Shown here: positions 44,149 to 53,393 of the stretch, piece after piece
Numbering within the stretch: position 1 is the first letter of the stretch
Layout: every line of letters starts with the position of its first letter
Origin: Pseudomonadota bacterium
GTDB lineage: Bacteria; Pseudomonadota; Alphaproteobacteria; Rhizobiales; Hyphomicrobiaceae
NCBI GenBank assembly: GCA_018242295.1
Contig: JAFECE010000011.1
Span: 248,001 to 312,000, forward strand
Direction of reading: 5' to 3'
Length of the DNA: 64,000 nucleotides
Program-made: the position numbers and the translations under genes
Notes under the pieces: generated by a model
The model's input: the letters and a program-made list of their open reading frames with translations, nothing else
What the model was told of the DNA's origin: nothing
The model's database searches: none

Positions 44149-45237
44149 TTACAGCGGCTGTTTCGCCCAGTCGTCGGCGCGGCGGCCCCGGATCGCAGAG
44201 AGGCTGGAATATCCGCCGTCGTGCAGAGCCTTCGCGAGGTGCGATTTGATCTCGTCGATCAGCGCGGGGCCTTCGTAAACAAGACCGGTGTAAAGCTGCA
44301 ATAATGTGGCGCCGGCTTCGATTTTATCGAGCGCGCGTGGACCGCTGTCGATGCCGCCGATGCCGATGAGCGGGATTCTGCCTTCGGTCAGCTTGAAAAT
44401 GCGGGCGAGCATCGCTGTCGAGCGCTGGAAGGCGGGGCGGCCGGAAAGGCCACCGGCTTCGCGCGCCTCGGGCGACTTCAGTCCCTCGCGCGACAAGGTC
44501 GTGTTCGATACCGCAATGGCATCGACCTCATAGGCGACGAGTTTCTCGACGATCGCAGCGATGTCGTCAGCGGCAATGTCGGGGGAGATCTTGACGACGA
44601 TCGGACGCTTCTGGGCGCCGTCGTCGATCAGACGGGTTCGTGCCGCCATGATGCGCGCGAGCAGAACTTCGAGCGCGGCGGGGGCTTGCAGATCTCGGAG
44701 CCCCGGCGTGTTTGGGGAGGAGATGTTGACGGTGAAGTAGCTTGCGACTGAATTGAACCGCAGGAGGCCCAGCACGTAGTCTTCGCCACGGTCGACGCTG
44801 TCCTTGTTGGCTCCGATATTGACGCCGACGATGCCGCCGCGATTTTTCCGGGCTTCGAGACGCGCCAGGGCGGCTGCGTGACCGCCGTTGTTGAAGCCGA
44901 GCCGGTTGATGAGCGCGTTGTCCTCGATGAGCCGGAAGACGCGCGGCTTCGGATTGCCACTTTGCGGTTGCGGTGTGACGGTGCCGATCTCGGCGAAGCC
45001 GCAGCCCATGCCGAGAACGGCATCGGGCACGCGTGCGTCCTTGTCATAACCTGCCGCAATGCCGACGGGATTTGGGAACTCAAGACCGAATACCGTTTGG
45101 GAGAGTACGCGATCATCGGTTCCAAATGAACGCGGATATAGCCCCAATTCGAGTGCCCGCACGGTGAGCTCGTGTGCTTCCTCGGGAGAAAGTGCGAAAA
45201 GCGCAGGACGTGACAGCCGGTAGAAACCCTTCAACAC
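44149..45237 (-). CDS. pyrD: Dihydroorotate dehydrogenase (quinone), class 2
   Basis: The fourth step of pyrimidine synthesis: oxidises dihydroorotate to orotate with FMN and passes electrons to ubiquinone at the membrane. 362 aa. It has the N-terminal membrane-associating helix (MLKGFYRLSRPALFAL), LEFPNPVGIAAGYDKDARV, RLGFNNGG, the catalytic Ser region NISSPNTPGLRDLQ (Ser distinguishes class 2 from the Cys of class 1), and IGIGGIDSG near the end. GTG start at 45237, nine bases behind GAGGA. The start overlaps the end of the DUF952 gene by seven bases. Confidence 0.96.
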   Translation of the reverse strand: MLKGFYRLSRPALFALSPEEAHELTVRALELGLYPRSFGTDDRVLSQTVFGLEFPNPVGIAAGYDKDARVPDAVLGMGCGFAEIGTVTPQPQSGNPKPRVFRLIEDNALINRLGFNNGGHAAALARLEARKNRGGIVGVNIGANKDSVDRGEDYVLGLLRFNSVASYFTVNISSPNTPGLRDLQAPAALEVLLARIMAARTRLIDDGAQKRPIVVKISPDIAADDIAAIVEKLVAYEVDAIAVSNTTLSREGLKSPEAREAGGLSGRPAFQRSTAMLARIFKLTEGRIPLIGIGGIDSGPRALDKIEAGATLLQLYTGLVYEGPALIDEIKSHLAKALHDGGYSSLSAIRGRRADDWAKQPL

Positions 45238-45584
45238 GTGAACAATTCCTCGTCGAGAAAATGAACGCCGTCGCTATTCTTTGGCAACGGTCGCTTCCAT
45301 AAAGCCACAGAAACACTCAAGGGAGCGTAGAGGTGAGGAAAGAGTTCACCGCCACGGGATTGTTCCCATCTTAAATCTGCGCCTAGCTTCGATACTTCGA
45401 ACGCGATAAGAACGAGATCGCGCTTCCCTTTGAAATGTTTTTCTAATGTCCCGCGAACCTGATGTTGTTCAGAGAGATGGATGAATCCATCTCGCTTGTC
45501 ATCGGCCGAACCATCATACTGACCTTTCGCCAGGGCATCAGACCAATCGGCCGCCGTGACAATTTTGTAGACGATTTTTTTCAT
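45231..45584 (-). CDS. DUF952 domain protein
   Basis: 117 aa. The family pattern is complete: IVYKIVTAADWSDAL at the start, DGFIHLSEQHQVRGTLEKHF, LVLIAFEVSKLGADLRWE, and GELFPHLYAPLSVSVAL. The fold resembles ADP-ribosyltransferase-like or RES-like small domains, but no activity is established. It overlaps pyrD by seven bases, so the two are co-translated, an arrangement seen repeatedly in Hyphomicrobiales by recollection. The link to pyrimidine metabolism is inferred from the overlap only. Confidence 0.88.
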   Translation of the reverse strand: MKKIVYKIVTAADWSDALAKGQYDGSADDKRDGFIHLSEQHQVRGTLEKHFKGKRDLVLIAFEVSKLGADLRWEQSRGGELFPHLYAPLSVSVALWKRPLPKNSDGVHFLDEELFTC

Positions 45585-45739
45585 TTGGTTTTGAACATTG
45601 ATGAGGTGCGGGAAAAAAGATCATTCATTGCTTATGTAACTTCGGGCAGGTGCATTGTCTTCGCCAATACGGGCGGCTGGGGCGCAACTGTTTTACAAGA
45701 AGCGTGTTTTAGCCTGAGGCGAGATACTTAGGCCCAGGA

Positions 45740-47533
45740 ATGGCAGTCAAGAGGGTTGTGGCATTCGTGTATCCTACGGCATCGCTAAGCATTTCAGAAT
45801 TATTGTCCGGTCCTTACCTGCTGAATATTCCACTTTTCCAACGGCCCTATTCTTGGGGACGTGAGCAGGCGGAGCAGCTTCTCGACGATCTTCTTGAAGC
45901 CGCCGGCATTTCATCGGACGACGTGGCGGAGCCCGCCTACTTCCTCGGCGCCGTCGTGCTGATGGATGCGCCCGGAGCCGAGACGGTGAAGCTGTCGCCC
46001 AAGATGACGGCGCGCGAATTCGGTGTGATCGACGGACAGCAGCGCCTTGTCACACTGATGACACTGCTGGCGGTGCTGCGCGACCTCGAAACCGATCCGA
46101 AAAAGGTTGTCTCAAAGCGCGTTCAAAGCATGCTCATCGCGCAGCTGGGCACGCGCTTTTTCCGGACGGAACGCTTCCGGTTGCACCTTTCGACGCGCGA
46201 GCGCGCGGTTTTCGAAGACAACGTGCTGCTGCCCGGTAGCTCGGTGCTGCCGGCTAATATTGCATCGCCGACGCTGCCGGAAGCGACGCTTCTAGAGGTC
46301 CGCGATCGCTTCAAGGCCGTGCTCTCAGAATTCACGAACTCGGCTCGCGCAAGGCTCGCCGATTTCATCGCAGACCGATGCTTCGTCGTCGTCATTGTCG
46401 GCAACGATATCGATCGCTCGCACCAGATGTTCGTCGTGCTGAACGAGCGCGGCAGGAAGCTGCAGCGCAACGATATCCTGAAGTCGGACATCCTCGCGCG
46501 CATGTCCTCGGGCGATGCCAAATGGGCCGTGAGGATGTGGGATGAAATGAGCGCGGAGCTTGGCGAGGGGTTCGAGCCCTTTTTCGCCCATCTCAGGACG
46601 ATCTACGGTCACGGTCGCCTGCAGATCGTTTCGGGTGTGCGTCAGGTCATTCGCGATTCCGGCGGTTCGGAAGCGTTTTTCAAGGAAGTCTTCCTGCCGC
46701 TTGCGAAGTCGTATTCGCTCATTCGCAGCGGCGGCAAGAACGTGCTGCCGCTGGAGATGCAGCGGTTGCTCACGTATCTCAATCGTTTGCCGGAGGCCGA
46801 TTGGGCGCCGGCGGCGATTTTTGCGCTAAAGGACTGGAAGCGCGATCCTGCCCGCGCGCTATTCCTTCTCGGTGAGATCGAACGGCTGGCGATGCTGACG
46901 CGTCTGTTATGCGCCGGATCGGGAAAACGCGTCCGTCGCTTTGCCGACCTGATCAGGGTCATCCGCTCGGGCCAGCCGATCGACAGGTCGCACCCGGTTC
47001 TGCAATTGACGCGAGACGAGGTGCGCGGCATCGCATTTCATCTCAAGGATTTTCACAAACGCAATCCTAAGGTTTGCAAGCTGCTTCTGCTTCGCCTCGG
47101 CGATGAACTGTCGGGGACGATGGATGCCGTCGATCCCGATCATTATACGATCGAGCATGTGCTGCCGCAGCGGCCTGCGGCTTCGAGCCCGTGGCGGCAG
47201 TTGTTTCCGAGCACGGAGGAGCGGGGGCAGCTCGTCGAGAGCCTCGGCAACCTCGTGCTCATCACGCAGCAGGAGAACGACCGGGCGCGCAATGCATCTT
47301 GGGACGACAAGAAGCAGATCTATTCGAAGGGTTCGAGCGAGGCGCCGATGCTCGCGATTACGCGTGACGTCATCGACGAGCGCGAATGGCGGCAAGGCCA
47401 GATTGAAGCGCGCGAGGAGCGCCTCGTCGGATTGATCGATAGGATTTGGCGCACCGATATTCTGGGCCAGAAGTCCGGCGGCCGTACCGTGAAGGCAGCC
47501 GGAGAACCCGAGGCTGCGAGTCCGGTCGTTTAA
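45740..47533 (+). CDS. DUF262/DUF1524 single-chain nuclease (GmrSD-type, probable phage defence)
   Basis: 597 aa. The N-terminal DUF262 part has NIPLFQRPYSWG (about 31-42), FLGAVVLM and the nucleotide-binding motif VIDGQQRLVTLMTLL (Asp98), with NERGRKLQRNDILKSDIL further on. The C-terminal DUF1524 part has the His-Me finger region YTIEHVLPQRP (His473) and LGNLVLITQQEN. These two halves are GmrS and GmrD in type IV restriction enzymes that cut glucosylated-hydroxymethylcytosine phage DNA, and are fused as here in many defence proteins. Stand-alone, with no methyltransferase or toxin-antitoxin neighbour; a mosaic repeat lies 58 bases downstream. Target modification unknown. Confidence 0.88.
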   Translation: MAVKRVVAFVYPTASLSISELLSGPYLLNIPLFQRPYSWGREQAEQLLDDLLEAAGISSDDVAEPAYFLGAVVLMDAPGAETVKLSPKMTAREFGVIDGQQRLVTLMTLLAVLRDLETDPKKVVSKRVQSMLIAQLGTRFFRTERFRLHLSTRERAVFEDNVLLPGSSVLPANIASPTLPEATLLEVRDRFKAVLSEFTNSARARLADFIADRCFVVVIVGNDIDRSHQMFVVLNERGRKLQRNDILKSDILARMSSGDAKWAVRMWDEMSAELGEGFEPFFAHLRTIYGHGRLQIVSGVRQVIRDSGGSEAFFKEVFLPLAKSYSLIRSGGKNVLPLEMQRLLTYLNRLPEADWAPAAIFALKDWKRDPARALFLLGEIERLAMLTRLLCAGSGKRVRRFADLIRVIRSGQPIDRSHPVLQLTRDEVRGIAFHLKDFHKRNPKVCKLLLLRLGDELSGTMDAVDPDHYTIEHVLPQRPAASSPWRQLFPSTEERGQLVESLGNLVLITQQENDRARNASWDDKKQIYSKGSSEAPMLAITRDVIDEREWRQGQIEAREERLVGLIDRIWRTDILGQKSGGRTVKAAGEPEAASPVV

Positions 47534-47591
47534 CACGCTGATCCGCGCCGCGGTCTCAACCGTCGTCGCCTATCCCGGTGCTCAGCGCGCC

Positions 47592-47695
47592 TAGAGCGTT
47601 TCCGCTTTTCTTTGAATCGCGAAAACGCTCTAGCCTTTTGTTTTGACGCAATTCCGGACGCAAAACCGTTGCACACTTTTGCTGGAATTGCTCTA
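47592..47695. repeat. 104-bp mosaic palindromic intergenic element (RIME-like), copy 2
   Basis: Identical to the copy at 22985-23088 except for two adjacent bases, where this copy completes the first palindrome (AGAGCGTTT...AAACGCTCT). It has inverted ends TAGAGC/GCTCTA. The right end supplies the TAG stop codon of lysK on the minus strand. It sits between the convergent DUF262 gene and lysK and may also act as a terminator. Confidence 0.88.
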
Positions 47696-49345
47696 GGCGT
47701 TGGCGAGGGCGCCGGTCAGTGCCTTGGCGATCAAGGCGCGCGTTTCCGGAATTCCATAGAGCGCGATGAACGTGCCGAGGCGCGGGCCGCGCTCCTGGCC
47801 GAGGAGGATCTCGTAGATCGCCTGGAACCAGTCGAGCTTGACGCCCGGTCCGCCCGTCGGGCTGACTTTCGTCGGATCCTGATAGCGCGGAATGGCGCGG
47901 CCGACGTCGAGCACAGCGTTCTGGATGGTGTCGCCGTCGCTCTCGGGCGGGAGTGCCGCGAGCGCCTTGTCGAGGCTTTCGAGGGCTGCGATCTCGACCT
48001 CGTCGGGTGTCCGAAACTTCTTCGACGGCTTTACGAAATCTTCGTAGTAGCGGATCGCGTAGCCGGCGAGTTGGTCGATGATCGGATTGTCTTCCGGTGT
48101 CGCGCCGTGGGTGTAGCGGTTGAGGAAGCCCCACAGCACATCCTTCGTATGCGCGTGGGAAACCGAAACGAGATTGAGCAGCAAACCAAACGTGACCGGA
48201 ATTTGCGGCTTCGGCGGCGCGCCCGCGTGGATGTGCCAGACCGGATTATCGAGTTGCTGCTTGGCTTCCTGCTTCGGGTAGCCTGAGAGGAACTGCAGGT
48301 ATTCATCGACGGCGCGCGGAATGACGTCGAAGTAGAGCCGCTTTGCGCTTCTCGGCTTCTGGTACATGAAAAGCGAGAGGCTTTCGGGCGAGGCGTACGT
48401 CAGCCACTCGTCGATCGTCAGGCCGTTGCCGCGCGACTTCGAAATCTTCTCGCCCTTATCATCGAGGAACAGCTCGTAGACGTAGTGCTCGGGCGCGACG
48501 CCGCCAAGGATTTCGCAGATCTTGTCGTAGATCGGCGCGTTCGTCTGATGGTCCTTGCCGAACATCTCGAAGTCGACGCCGAGGGCAACCCAACGCATGC
48601 CGAAATCCGGCTTCCACTGCAGCTTGACCCCTCCTCCTGTGACGGGAAGCGTGATGTCCTCGCCGTCTTCATCAGCGAACGTGATCGTGCCGGACTTCGG
48701 GTCCACCTTTTTCATGGGCACGTAGAGGACGCGGCCGGACTTCGGAGAGATCGGCAGGAACGGACTGTACGTCGCCTGACGTTCCGCGCCGAGCGTCGGC
48801 AACATGACCTTCATGATGTCGTCGTAGCGTTCGACGGCGCGCAGCAAGACCTCATCGAAGCGGCCGGCCTTGTAGTATTCGGTGGCGCTGGCGAATTCGT
48901 ATTCGAAGCCGAAGGTATCGAGGAAGCGCCGCAACATCGCATTGTTGTGGTCGCCGAAGCTCGCGTAGTTGCCGCCGAACGGATTGGGCACCGACGTCAG
49001 CGGCATCTGCAGGTAGGGTTCGAGGGCCTTCCGATCCGGCACGTTCTCCGGAATTTTGCGCATGCCGTCCATGTCGTCGGAAAAGCAAAGGAGGCGCGTC
49101 TTGCGCTTGCCTTCGGTCAGAACCTCGAAGGCGTGGCGCACCATCGTCGTGCGTGCGACCTCGCCGAAGGTGCCGATGTGCGGAAGACCCGAGGGGCCAT
49201 AGCCGGTTTCGAAAAGCACCGTCTTGGTCGCGCCGTCAGGCAGACGCTCCAGCCGCTTTATGAGCCGGCGTGCTTCTTCGAACGGCCAGGCCTTGGAGTC
49301 GGTGCTGGCGGCGGCCTGCTCGGGCGTGAAGACGAGTGCGGTCAT
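47693..49345 (-). CDS. lysK: Lysyl-tRNA synthetase, class I
   Basis: Charges tRNA-Lys. 550 aa, of the class I (archaeal-type) form that replaces the class II LysS in many alphaproteobacteria. The Rossmann signature [20 protein letters not shown] contains the HIGH-type motif PHIGT near residue 55, and the KMSKS-type motif reads [16 protein letters not shown] (about 300). The acceptor-binding helical C-terminus follows. The stop codon TAG (47695-47693) lies in the end of the mosaic repeat, so the last residues could have been altered by its insertion. No second lysyl-tRNA synthetase gene is in the window. Confidence 0.95.
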   Translation of the reverse strand: MTALVFTPEQAAASTDSKAWPFEEARRLIKRLERLPDGATKTVLFETGYGPSGLPHIGTFGEVARTTMVRHAFEVLTEGKRKTRLLCFSDDMDGMRKIPENVPDRKALEPYLQMPLTSVPNPFGGNYASFGDHNNAMLRRFLDTFGFEYEFASATEYYKAGRFDEVLLRAVERYDDIMKVMLPTLGAERQATYSPFLPISPKSGRVLYVPMKKVDPKSGTITFADEDGEDITLPVTGGGVKLQWKPDFGMRWVALGVDFEMFGKDHQTNAPIYDKICEILGGVAPEHYVYELFLDDKGEKISKSRGNGLTIDEWLTYASPESLSLFMYQKPRSAKRLYFDVIPRAVDEYLQFLSGYPKQEAKQQLDNPVWHIHAGAPPKPQIPVTFGLLLNLVSVSHAHTKDVLWGFLNRYTHGATPEDNPIIDQLAGYAIRYYEDFVKPSKKFRTPDEVEIAALESLDKALAALPPESDGDTIQNAVLDVGRAIPRYQDPTKVSPTGGPGVKLDWFQAIYEILLGQERGPRLGTFIALYGIPETRALIAKALTGALANA

Positions 49346-49432
49346 CGGGTGCTGCTGCGGTCGGTGAGGTTGGTATTACAAAGGCTTGACTTGAGACGAA
49401 GGCGCGCACCGTAGGTGGCTCGAAGGTCAGCG

Positions 49433-50143
49433 TCAACGCGGGCCCGAATGCTTCGCGATAAATGCCGCAACAGCATCGGCCGCTGCCGCAAGATTTCCCT
49501 TGCGCGTGAAGCCGGAGTTTCCGCGCGGTCCGAAATCATGATCGCCGTCGCTCATCCAGGCGAAGGTGATTTGCTTGGAAAGCCGGATTTTTTCGATTTC
49601 GTCACGGCTTCCGAATGGATCGCGCTCGCCCTGGACGATCAGGGCCGGACAGCGAAGCTCGGTCAGGTGCTCGGTGCGCAATTTGTCGGGCGTTCCGGGT
49701 GCATGGAACGGATAGCCGAGGCAGACAAGTCCGCTGATGGCGTTTTGCTCGTAGAGTTCATCGGCGAGCATGCTCGCGACGCGCCCGCCCATCGACTTGC
49801 CGCCGATAAAGAGCTTTTGGCGATCAATTTCGCTGGCAACGGCGCTTACCACATCCTGGAATTCCGGAATCAGCTTCTCGGCTTTCGGCGGCGGCCGCTT
49901 CGCCCCGCCCTGGCGCCGGCTCGCCATGTAGGCGAATTCGAAGAGCGTGAGCGCAATGCCCCGTTCACTGAGTAGTGCGGCAATGGCTTCCATATACGAA
50001 GAAGTAATCCCCGCTCCCGCTCCATGAGCTAAAATCAAACGAGCCTTAGCACTGGATATGCCGTTGTCGATGCGGAAGGCAGGTTTGGCCTCCGTCGCGG
50101 TCTCTGATGAAGCGGATCGGGTAAGCTTTTGAACGCGTTTCAT
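49433..50143 (-). CDS. KANL3/Tex30-like alpha/beta hydrolase
   Basis: 236 aa from ATG 50143; a longer frame to 50305 overlaps the divergent mepA region and is unlikely. Motifs in order: LILAHGAGAGITSSYMEAIA (HGAG oxyanion loop), GKSMGGRVASMLA (nucleophile Ser), VQGERDPFGSRDEI (acid), DGDHDFGPR (catalytic His). This is the KANL3/Tex30 (dienelactone-hydrolase-like) family. Bacterial members are uncharacterised serine hydrolases. Divergent from mepA. Confidence 0.87.
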   Translation of the reverse strand: MKRVQKLTRSASSETATEAKPAFRIDNGISSAKARLILAHGAGAGITSSYMEAIAALLSERGIALTLFEFAYMASRRQGGAKRPPPKAEKLIPEFQDVVSAVASEIDRQKLFIGGKSMGGRVASMLADELYEQNAISGLVCLGYPFHAPGTPDKLRTEHLTELRCPALIVQGERDPFGSRDEIEKIRLSKQITFAWMSDGDHDFGPRGNSGFTRKGNLAAAADAVAAFIAKHSGPR

Positions 50144-50308
50144 AAATGGGTTCGCGATGGAGTTAACGAGTTGGATTGGCCGAGCGGCCGTTATAGCCCT
50201 CGACCGGTAATGTGGCGCTAGGCAACACTGCAAATGGAATCGATGCCGGGACAGAATTTCGCCTGAGAATGGTTTAGGATGGGACGAGTCAAAAAACGGG
50301 GACAAAGC

Positions 50309-51817
50309 ATGAGGACCGCAAGGTTGCTAATGCTCGCGGTCTTCTGTGCGATGGCCATGGTTGGCGCTTCGTTGCTCCAATCGCCGGGCGTGCCGCTGTC
50401 AGAGCTGGAATTCATCAGACCACTTCGCGCCGACCCGCAAGCGGTCGACGTTTCGAGCGGCGTTCCCGTATCGCCCGATCCCGCACATCCCGACGCCGGC
50501 AAGCACCACACGAAGCTGCCGGATTTCGTGCCTCGGAACGGTCTGCTGACTAATTCGGATGAGAGCGGTCCCCAAGGCGAGGAGCCGGGCAGCCCGGCGC
50601 CTGCCGACGCCGCCGCGACCACAGAATCGGTGAAAACGGATCATCACGCGGCGGGCGCGTCGCCCGCAGCAAGTACTTCGGCCGCACGCCCGGTCGCGAT
50701 CAAGGTCGAGCCAATTCCGGGGACCGGGCCCGCTGATGCGTCGAAGACGCCGGTCTGGCCAAAGTTCATCGGGGCCAAAAATCTATTTGGCGCGGCTAAG
50801 GTTCCGGCGCCGCTCGAGGCACGGGCCATTGGATCGTATTCGCGGGGTTGTCTTTCGGGTGCAGTGCCACTGCCGATCGACGGTCCTGCCTGGCAGGAGA
50901 TGCGATTGTCACGCAATCGCAACTGGGGGCATCCGAAGCTGATCGATCTCGTCCAGCGGTTTGCCAAGGATGCGCAGAAGCTCGATGGCTGGCCCGGTCT
51001 GCTCGTCGGCGATATCGCGCAGCCGCGCGGCGGGCCGATGATAACCGGACACGCGAGCCACCAGATCGGGCTCGATGCCGATATCTGGCTGACGCCGATG
51101 CCGGATCGCCGCCTCAGCACGAAGGAACGCGAAGAGCTGCAGGCGACGTCGATGCTCGACAAGACCGGGCTTGCCGTCGATCCGGCCGTCTTTTCGGAAA
51201 AGCAGGTTGCGCTCATCAAGCGGGCGGCGTCGTACCCGGAAGTCGAGCGGATTTTCGTGCATCCGGCCATCAAGAAGGCGCTGTGCAAGGCCGCGGATGC
51301 GACCGATCGCAAATGGCTTGGAAAAGTCAGGCCCTGGTTCGGGCATTACTATCACTTCCACATGCGCATCAAATGTCCGGAGGGTTTTGGCGGGTGCGCG
51401 CCGCAGCCGCCGCCGAACGGCGATGACGGGTGCGGGAAGGAAGTTGATCAGTGGCTGGCGAAAGTGGTTCCGTCGAAGGTGCCTCTCGAACCCGTGCCGC
51501 AACCGGCCGACGGCACGAAGCCTCCGAAGGCGCCACTCATGCTGGCTGAGCTGCCGAAGGAATGCCAAGCGGTTCTCGCGTCCGGTCCCGATCCGGTGCC
51601 GGTGCCGCGTGAAGCGCTGTTGACGCCGATACAAGTCAAGAAGACGCTGGCGAAGGCTGCAGCCGTTCACTCAGCGCTCGCCAGCGCTGCGGCGGTGCCG
51701 GGCGCGGGTGCGAGCGCGGTGAAGGCACTGCCGGCGCATTTGGCCAATAGCCCAGCCCTTCGACCGCATTTGCACAAAGCCGCAATGACGGATCAAAAGC
51801 CGGCAGATCCCAAATAA
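50309..51817 (+). CDS. mepA: Penicillin-insensitive murein endopeptidase MepA, extended
   Basis: A LAS-type zinc metallopeptidase that cuts D-Ala-mDAP cross-links in the periplasm. 502 aa from ATG 50309; signal segment LLMLAVFCAMAMVGASLL. Residues about 30-165 are a Pro/Ala/Ser-rich disordered region. The catalytic domain (about 170-390) has GDIAQPRGGPMITGHASHQIGLDADIWL (zinc His and Asp, read over about 235-262) and FGHYYHFHMRIKCP (last zinc His), plus Cys-containing loops (CPEGFGGC and DDGCG). A further 110-residue Ala/Pro-rich tail follows. E. coli MepA is about 274 aa, so both extensions are unusual and could tether or regulate the enzyme. Confidence 0.92.
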   Translation: MRTARLLMLAVFCAMAMVGASLLQSPGVPLSELEFIRPLRADPQAVDVSSGVPVSPDPAHPDAGKHHTKLPDFVPRNGLLTNSDESGPQGEEPGSPAPADAAATTESVKTDHHAAGASPAASTSAARPVAIKVEPIPGTGPADASKTPVWPKFIGAKNLFGAAKVPAPLEARAIGSYSRGCLSGAVPLPIDGPAWQEMRLSRNRNWGHPKLIDLVQRFAKDAQKLDGWPGLLVGDIAQPRGGPMITGHASHQIGLDADIWLTPMPDRRLSTKEREELQATSMLDKTGLAVDPAVFSEKQVALIKRAASYPEVERIFVHPAIKKALCKAADATDRKWLGKVRPWFGHYYHFHMRIKCPEGFGGCAPQPPPNGDDGCGKEVDQWLAKVVPSKVPLEPVPQPADGTKPPKAPLMLAELPKECQAVLASGPDPVPVPREALLTPIQVKKTLAKAAAVHSALASAAAVPGAGASAVKALPAHLANSPALRPHLHKAAMTDQKPADPK

Positions 51818-51818
51818 A

Positions 51819-51843
51819 AAGGCCGCCACATATTGGCGGCCTT
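51819..51843. terminator. Bidirectional terminator between mepA and msrA
   Basis: A 10-bp perfect stem (51819-51828 with 51834-51843) directly follows the mepA stop. The minus reading has TTTTT after the stem, the better tail, so it also ends msrA transcripts. Confidence 0.82.
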
Positions 51844-51867
51844 CAATCGGATCTTCCTACGGCAGCC

Positions 51868-52536
51868 CTAGCTCTTCGCCGCTTCTGAAGCGGAAGCGGG
51901 CTTCGGGCAAGTGACGCCCGTGCCAGCCAAACCGCAGTAGCCGTGTGGTACCTTCGCCAAGTACTGCTGATGATAGCCCTCGGCCAGATAGATCGGACCG
52001 GCGGGCTTTACTTCCGTCGTGATCGGTCCATAGCCCTGGCGGGCGATGGCTTCTTCGTAGGCCTTTCGCGATGCCTCGGCGGCGGCGAACTGCTCCGGCG
52101 TCGTCGTATAGATCGCGGAACGGTACTGCGTGCCGATGTCGTTGCCCTGGCGAAAGCCCTGGGTCGGATCGTGAGCTTCCCAAAAGGTTTTCAGGAGCGT
52201 GTCGTAGGAGATCGTTTTCGGGTCGAAAACGACGACGACGATTTCGGTGTGTCCGGTGCGGCCAGCGCAGACCTCCTCATACGTCGGATTTGGCGTATAG
52301 CCGCCCGCGTAGCCGACGGCCGTGATCCAGATGCCATCGCCCAGCTGCCAGAACAGCCGCTCGGCGCCCCAGAAGCATCCGAGCCCGAAGATCGCGACCT
52401 CGAGACCGGCAGGATAGGGCGGCTGCAAGGGTCGCGAAAAGATGTAGTGCTCGGCATCGGCGCCGAGAATTGGGTTCGGGCGGCCCTTCGGTGCCTGTTC
52501 CGCGGCCGGCATGGCGACCGGCTTCCTGGCAAACAT
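51868..52536 (-). CDS. msrA: Peptide-methionine (S)-S-oxide reductase
   Basis: Repairs oxidised methionine in proteins. 222 aa. It has the catalytic [14 protein letters not shown] (active-site Cys near residue 53) and [27 protein letters not shown] (read in segments), plus [21 protein letters not shown] and the substrate-binding AEGYHQQYL. The C-terminal [14 protein letters not shown] supplies resolving cysteines. AAGGAG lies eight bases before the ATG. A 40-residue N-terminal extension is usual in this MsrA branch. No msrB gene is adjacent. Confidence 0.96.
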   Translation of the reverse strand: MFARKPVAMPAAEQAPKGRPNPILGADAEHYIFSRPLQPPYPAGLEVAIFGLGCFWGAERLFWQLGDGIWITAVGYAGGYTPNPTYEEVCAGRTGHTEIVVVVFDPKTISYDTLLKTFWEAHDPTQGFRQGNDIGTQYRSAIYTTTPEQFAAAEASRKAYEEAIARQGYGPITTEVKPAGPIYLAEGYHQQYLAKVPHGYCGLAGTGVTCPKPASASEAAKS

Positions 52537-52651
52537 GGATTGGCTCCTTCTTATTATGGGGATGATGCCCAGTATACGATGGCCTATCCCATTTCGTTTC
52601 AGTCCTAGCGGGCTGCCGTTGCGACGTCAGGTGCTCGATTTCGGGCTGCTT

Positions 52652-53149
52652 TCAGTAGTCATTTGCGAAAATGCGGATCCGGCGGCGCGGCCGTCCGAGG
52701 TAGCCGCAGGCGATCGTGAGCAGCAGAAAGATCAGCGTTCCCGGCAGCGACAAAACCGACGTCAGGACCGGGTCCCAGAGGATCGGCTGCATCGAGTTCG
52801 TGACCGATCGCTGGAGGGCCGCCAGAAAGGCCGGAGCCCAGCTTTGCAGGTGCTGCATCAACGAGATGGCGCCGGGAGACGAGCCATCGACGGGAACCGT
52901 TGAAATATCGGCTGCGAAGGCGATAAGCGTGCACAGGGCGAAGAGCGCGGCGAGAAACCGCAGCATCAGTCTCGGGCGGGTTTCGGGGTTCACGACGCTC
53001 ATGACGACCGCGATGAGGAAGGCGGCCAGGGCGAGGTGCAGCAACCAGCCGTTATTCGGCTCACCGGCCGCATACCATAGGCAACCGTAGGCCGCTGCGC
53101 TCAATACGGCCAGTCCGGCGAAGATTTTCAGTAGCACCGACGAGGTCAT
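52652..53149 (-). CDS. Hypothetical multipass membrane protein
   Basis: 165 aa with four predicted helices: about 7-26, 36-52, 63-82 and 138-155. Between helices 3 and 4 is a roughly 50-residue extracytoplasmic loop (STVPVDGSSPGAISLMQHLQSWAPAFLAALQ) with amphipathic character. It ends with a basic RPRRRIRIFANDY tail. No family recognised; the ribosome binding site is weak. Regular codon use and the clear positive-inside pattern support coding. Confidence 0.65.
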   Translation of the reverse strand: MTSSVLLKIFAGLAVLSAAAYGCLWYAAGEPNNGWLLHLALAAFLIAVVMSVVNPETRPRLMLRFLAALFALCTLIAFAADISTVPVDGSSPGAISLMQHLQSWAPAFLAALQRSVTNSMQPILWDPVLTSVLSLPGTLIFLLLTIACGYLGRPRRRIRIFANDY

Positions 53150-53303
53150 TTTCGCACTTGCTCGTTTACCGGGCTCGATGGCCTGGTGCCTTGGCTGGCA
53201 CCTTTGTGTGACCGGGGCGGACGGCGGTCAAGTGCCGAGACTTGCCGAGCGGCGTTGCGCTTCCGGCGCGGATGGGTTAAGTGCGCTGCTTCGCGATTGC
53301 GAT

Positions 53304-53393
53304 GGAGGGGTGGCCGAGTGGTTGAAGGCGCTCGCCTGGAACGCGTGTAGGCTCGTAAGGGTCTCGTGGGTTCGAATCCCACCCCCTCCGCCA
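53304..53393 (+). tRNA. tRNA-Ser (anticodon GGA)
   Basis: 90 bases including the encoded CCA. Acceptor GGAGGGG pairs with CCCCTCC, with discriminator G. The D-arm begins TGGCCGAGTGG, the anticodon loop is CTGGAAC (anticodon GGA, reads UCC/UCU), a long class II variable arm follows, and the T-arm contains GGGTTCGAATCCC. The anticodon stem CTCGC/GCGTG has a U-U mismatch at pair 28-42. Confidence 0.95.
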
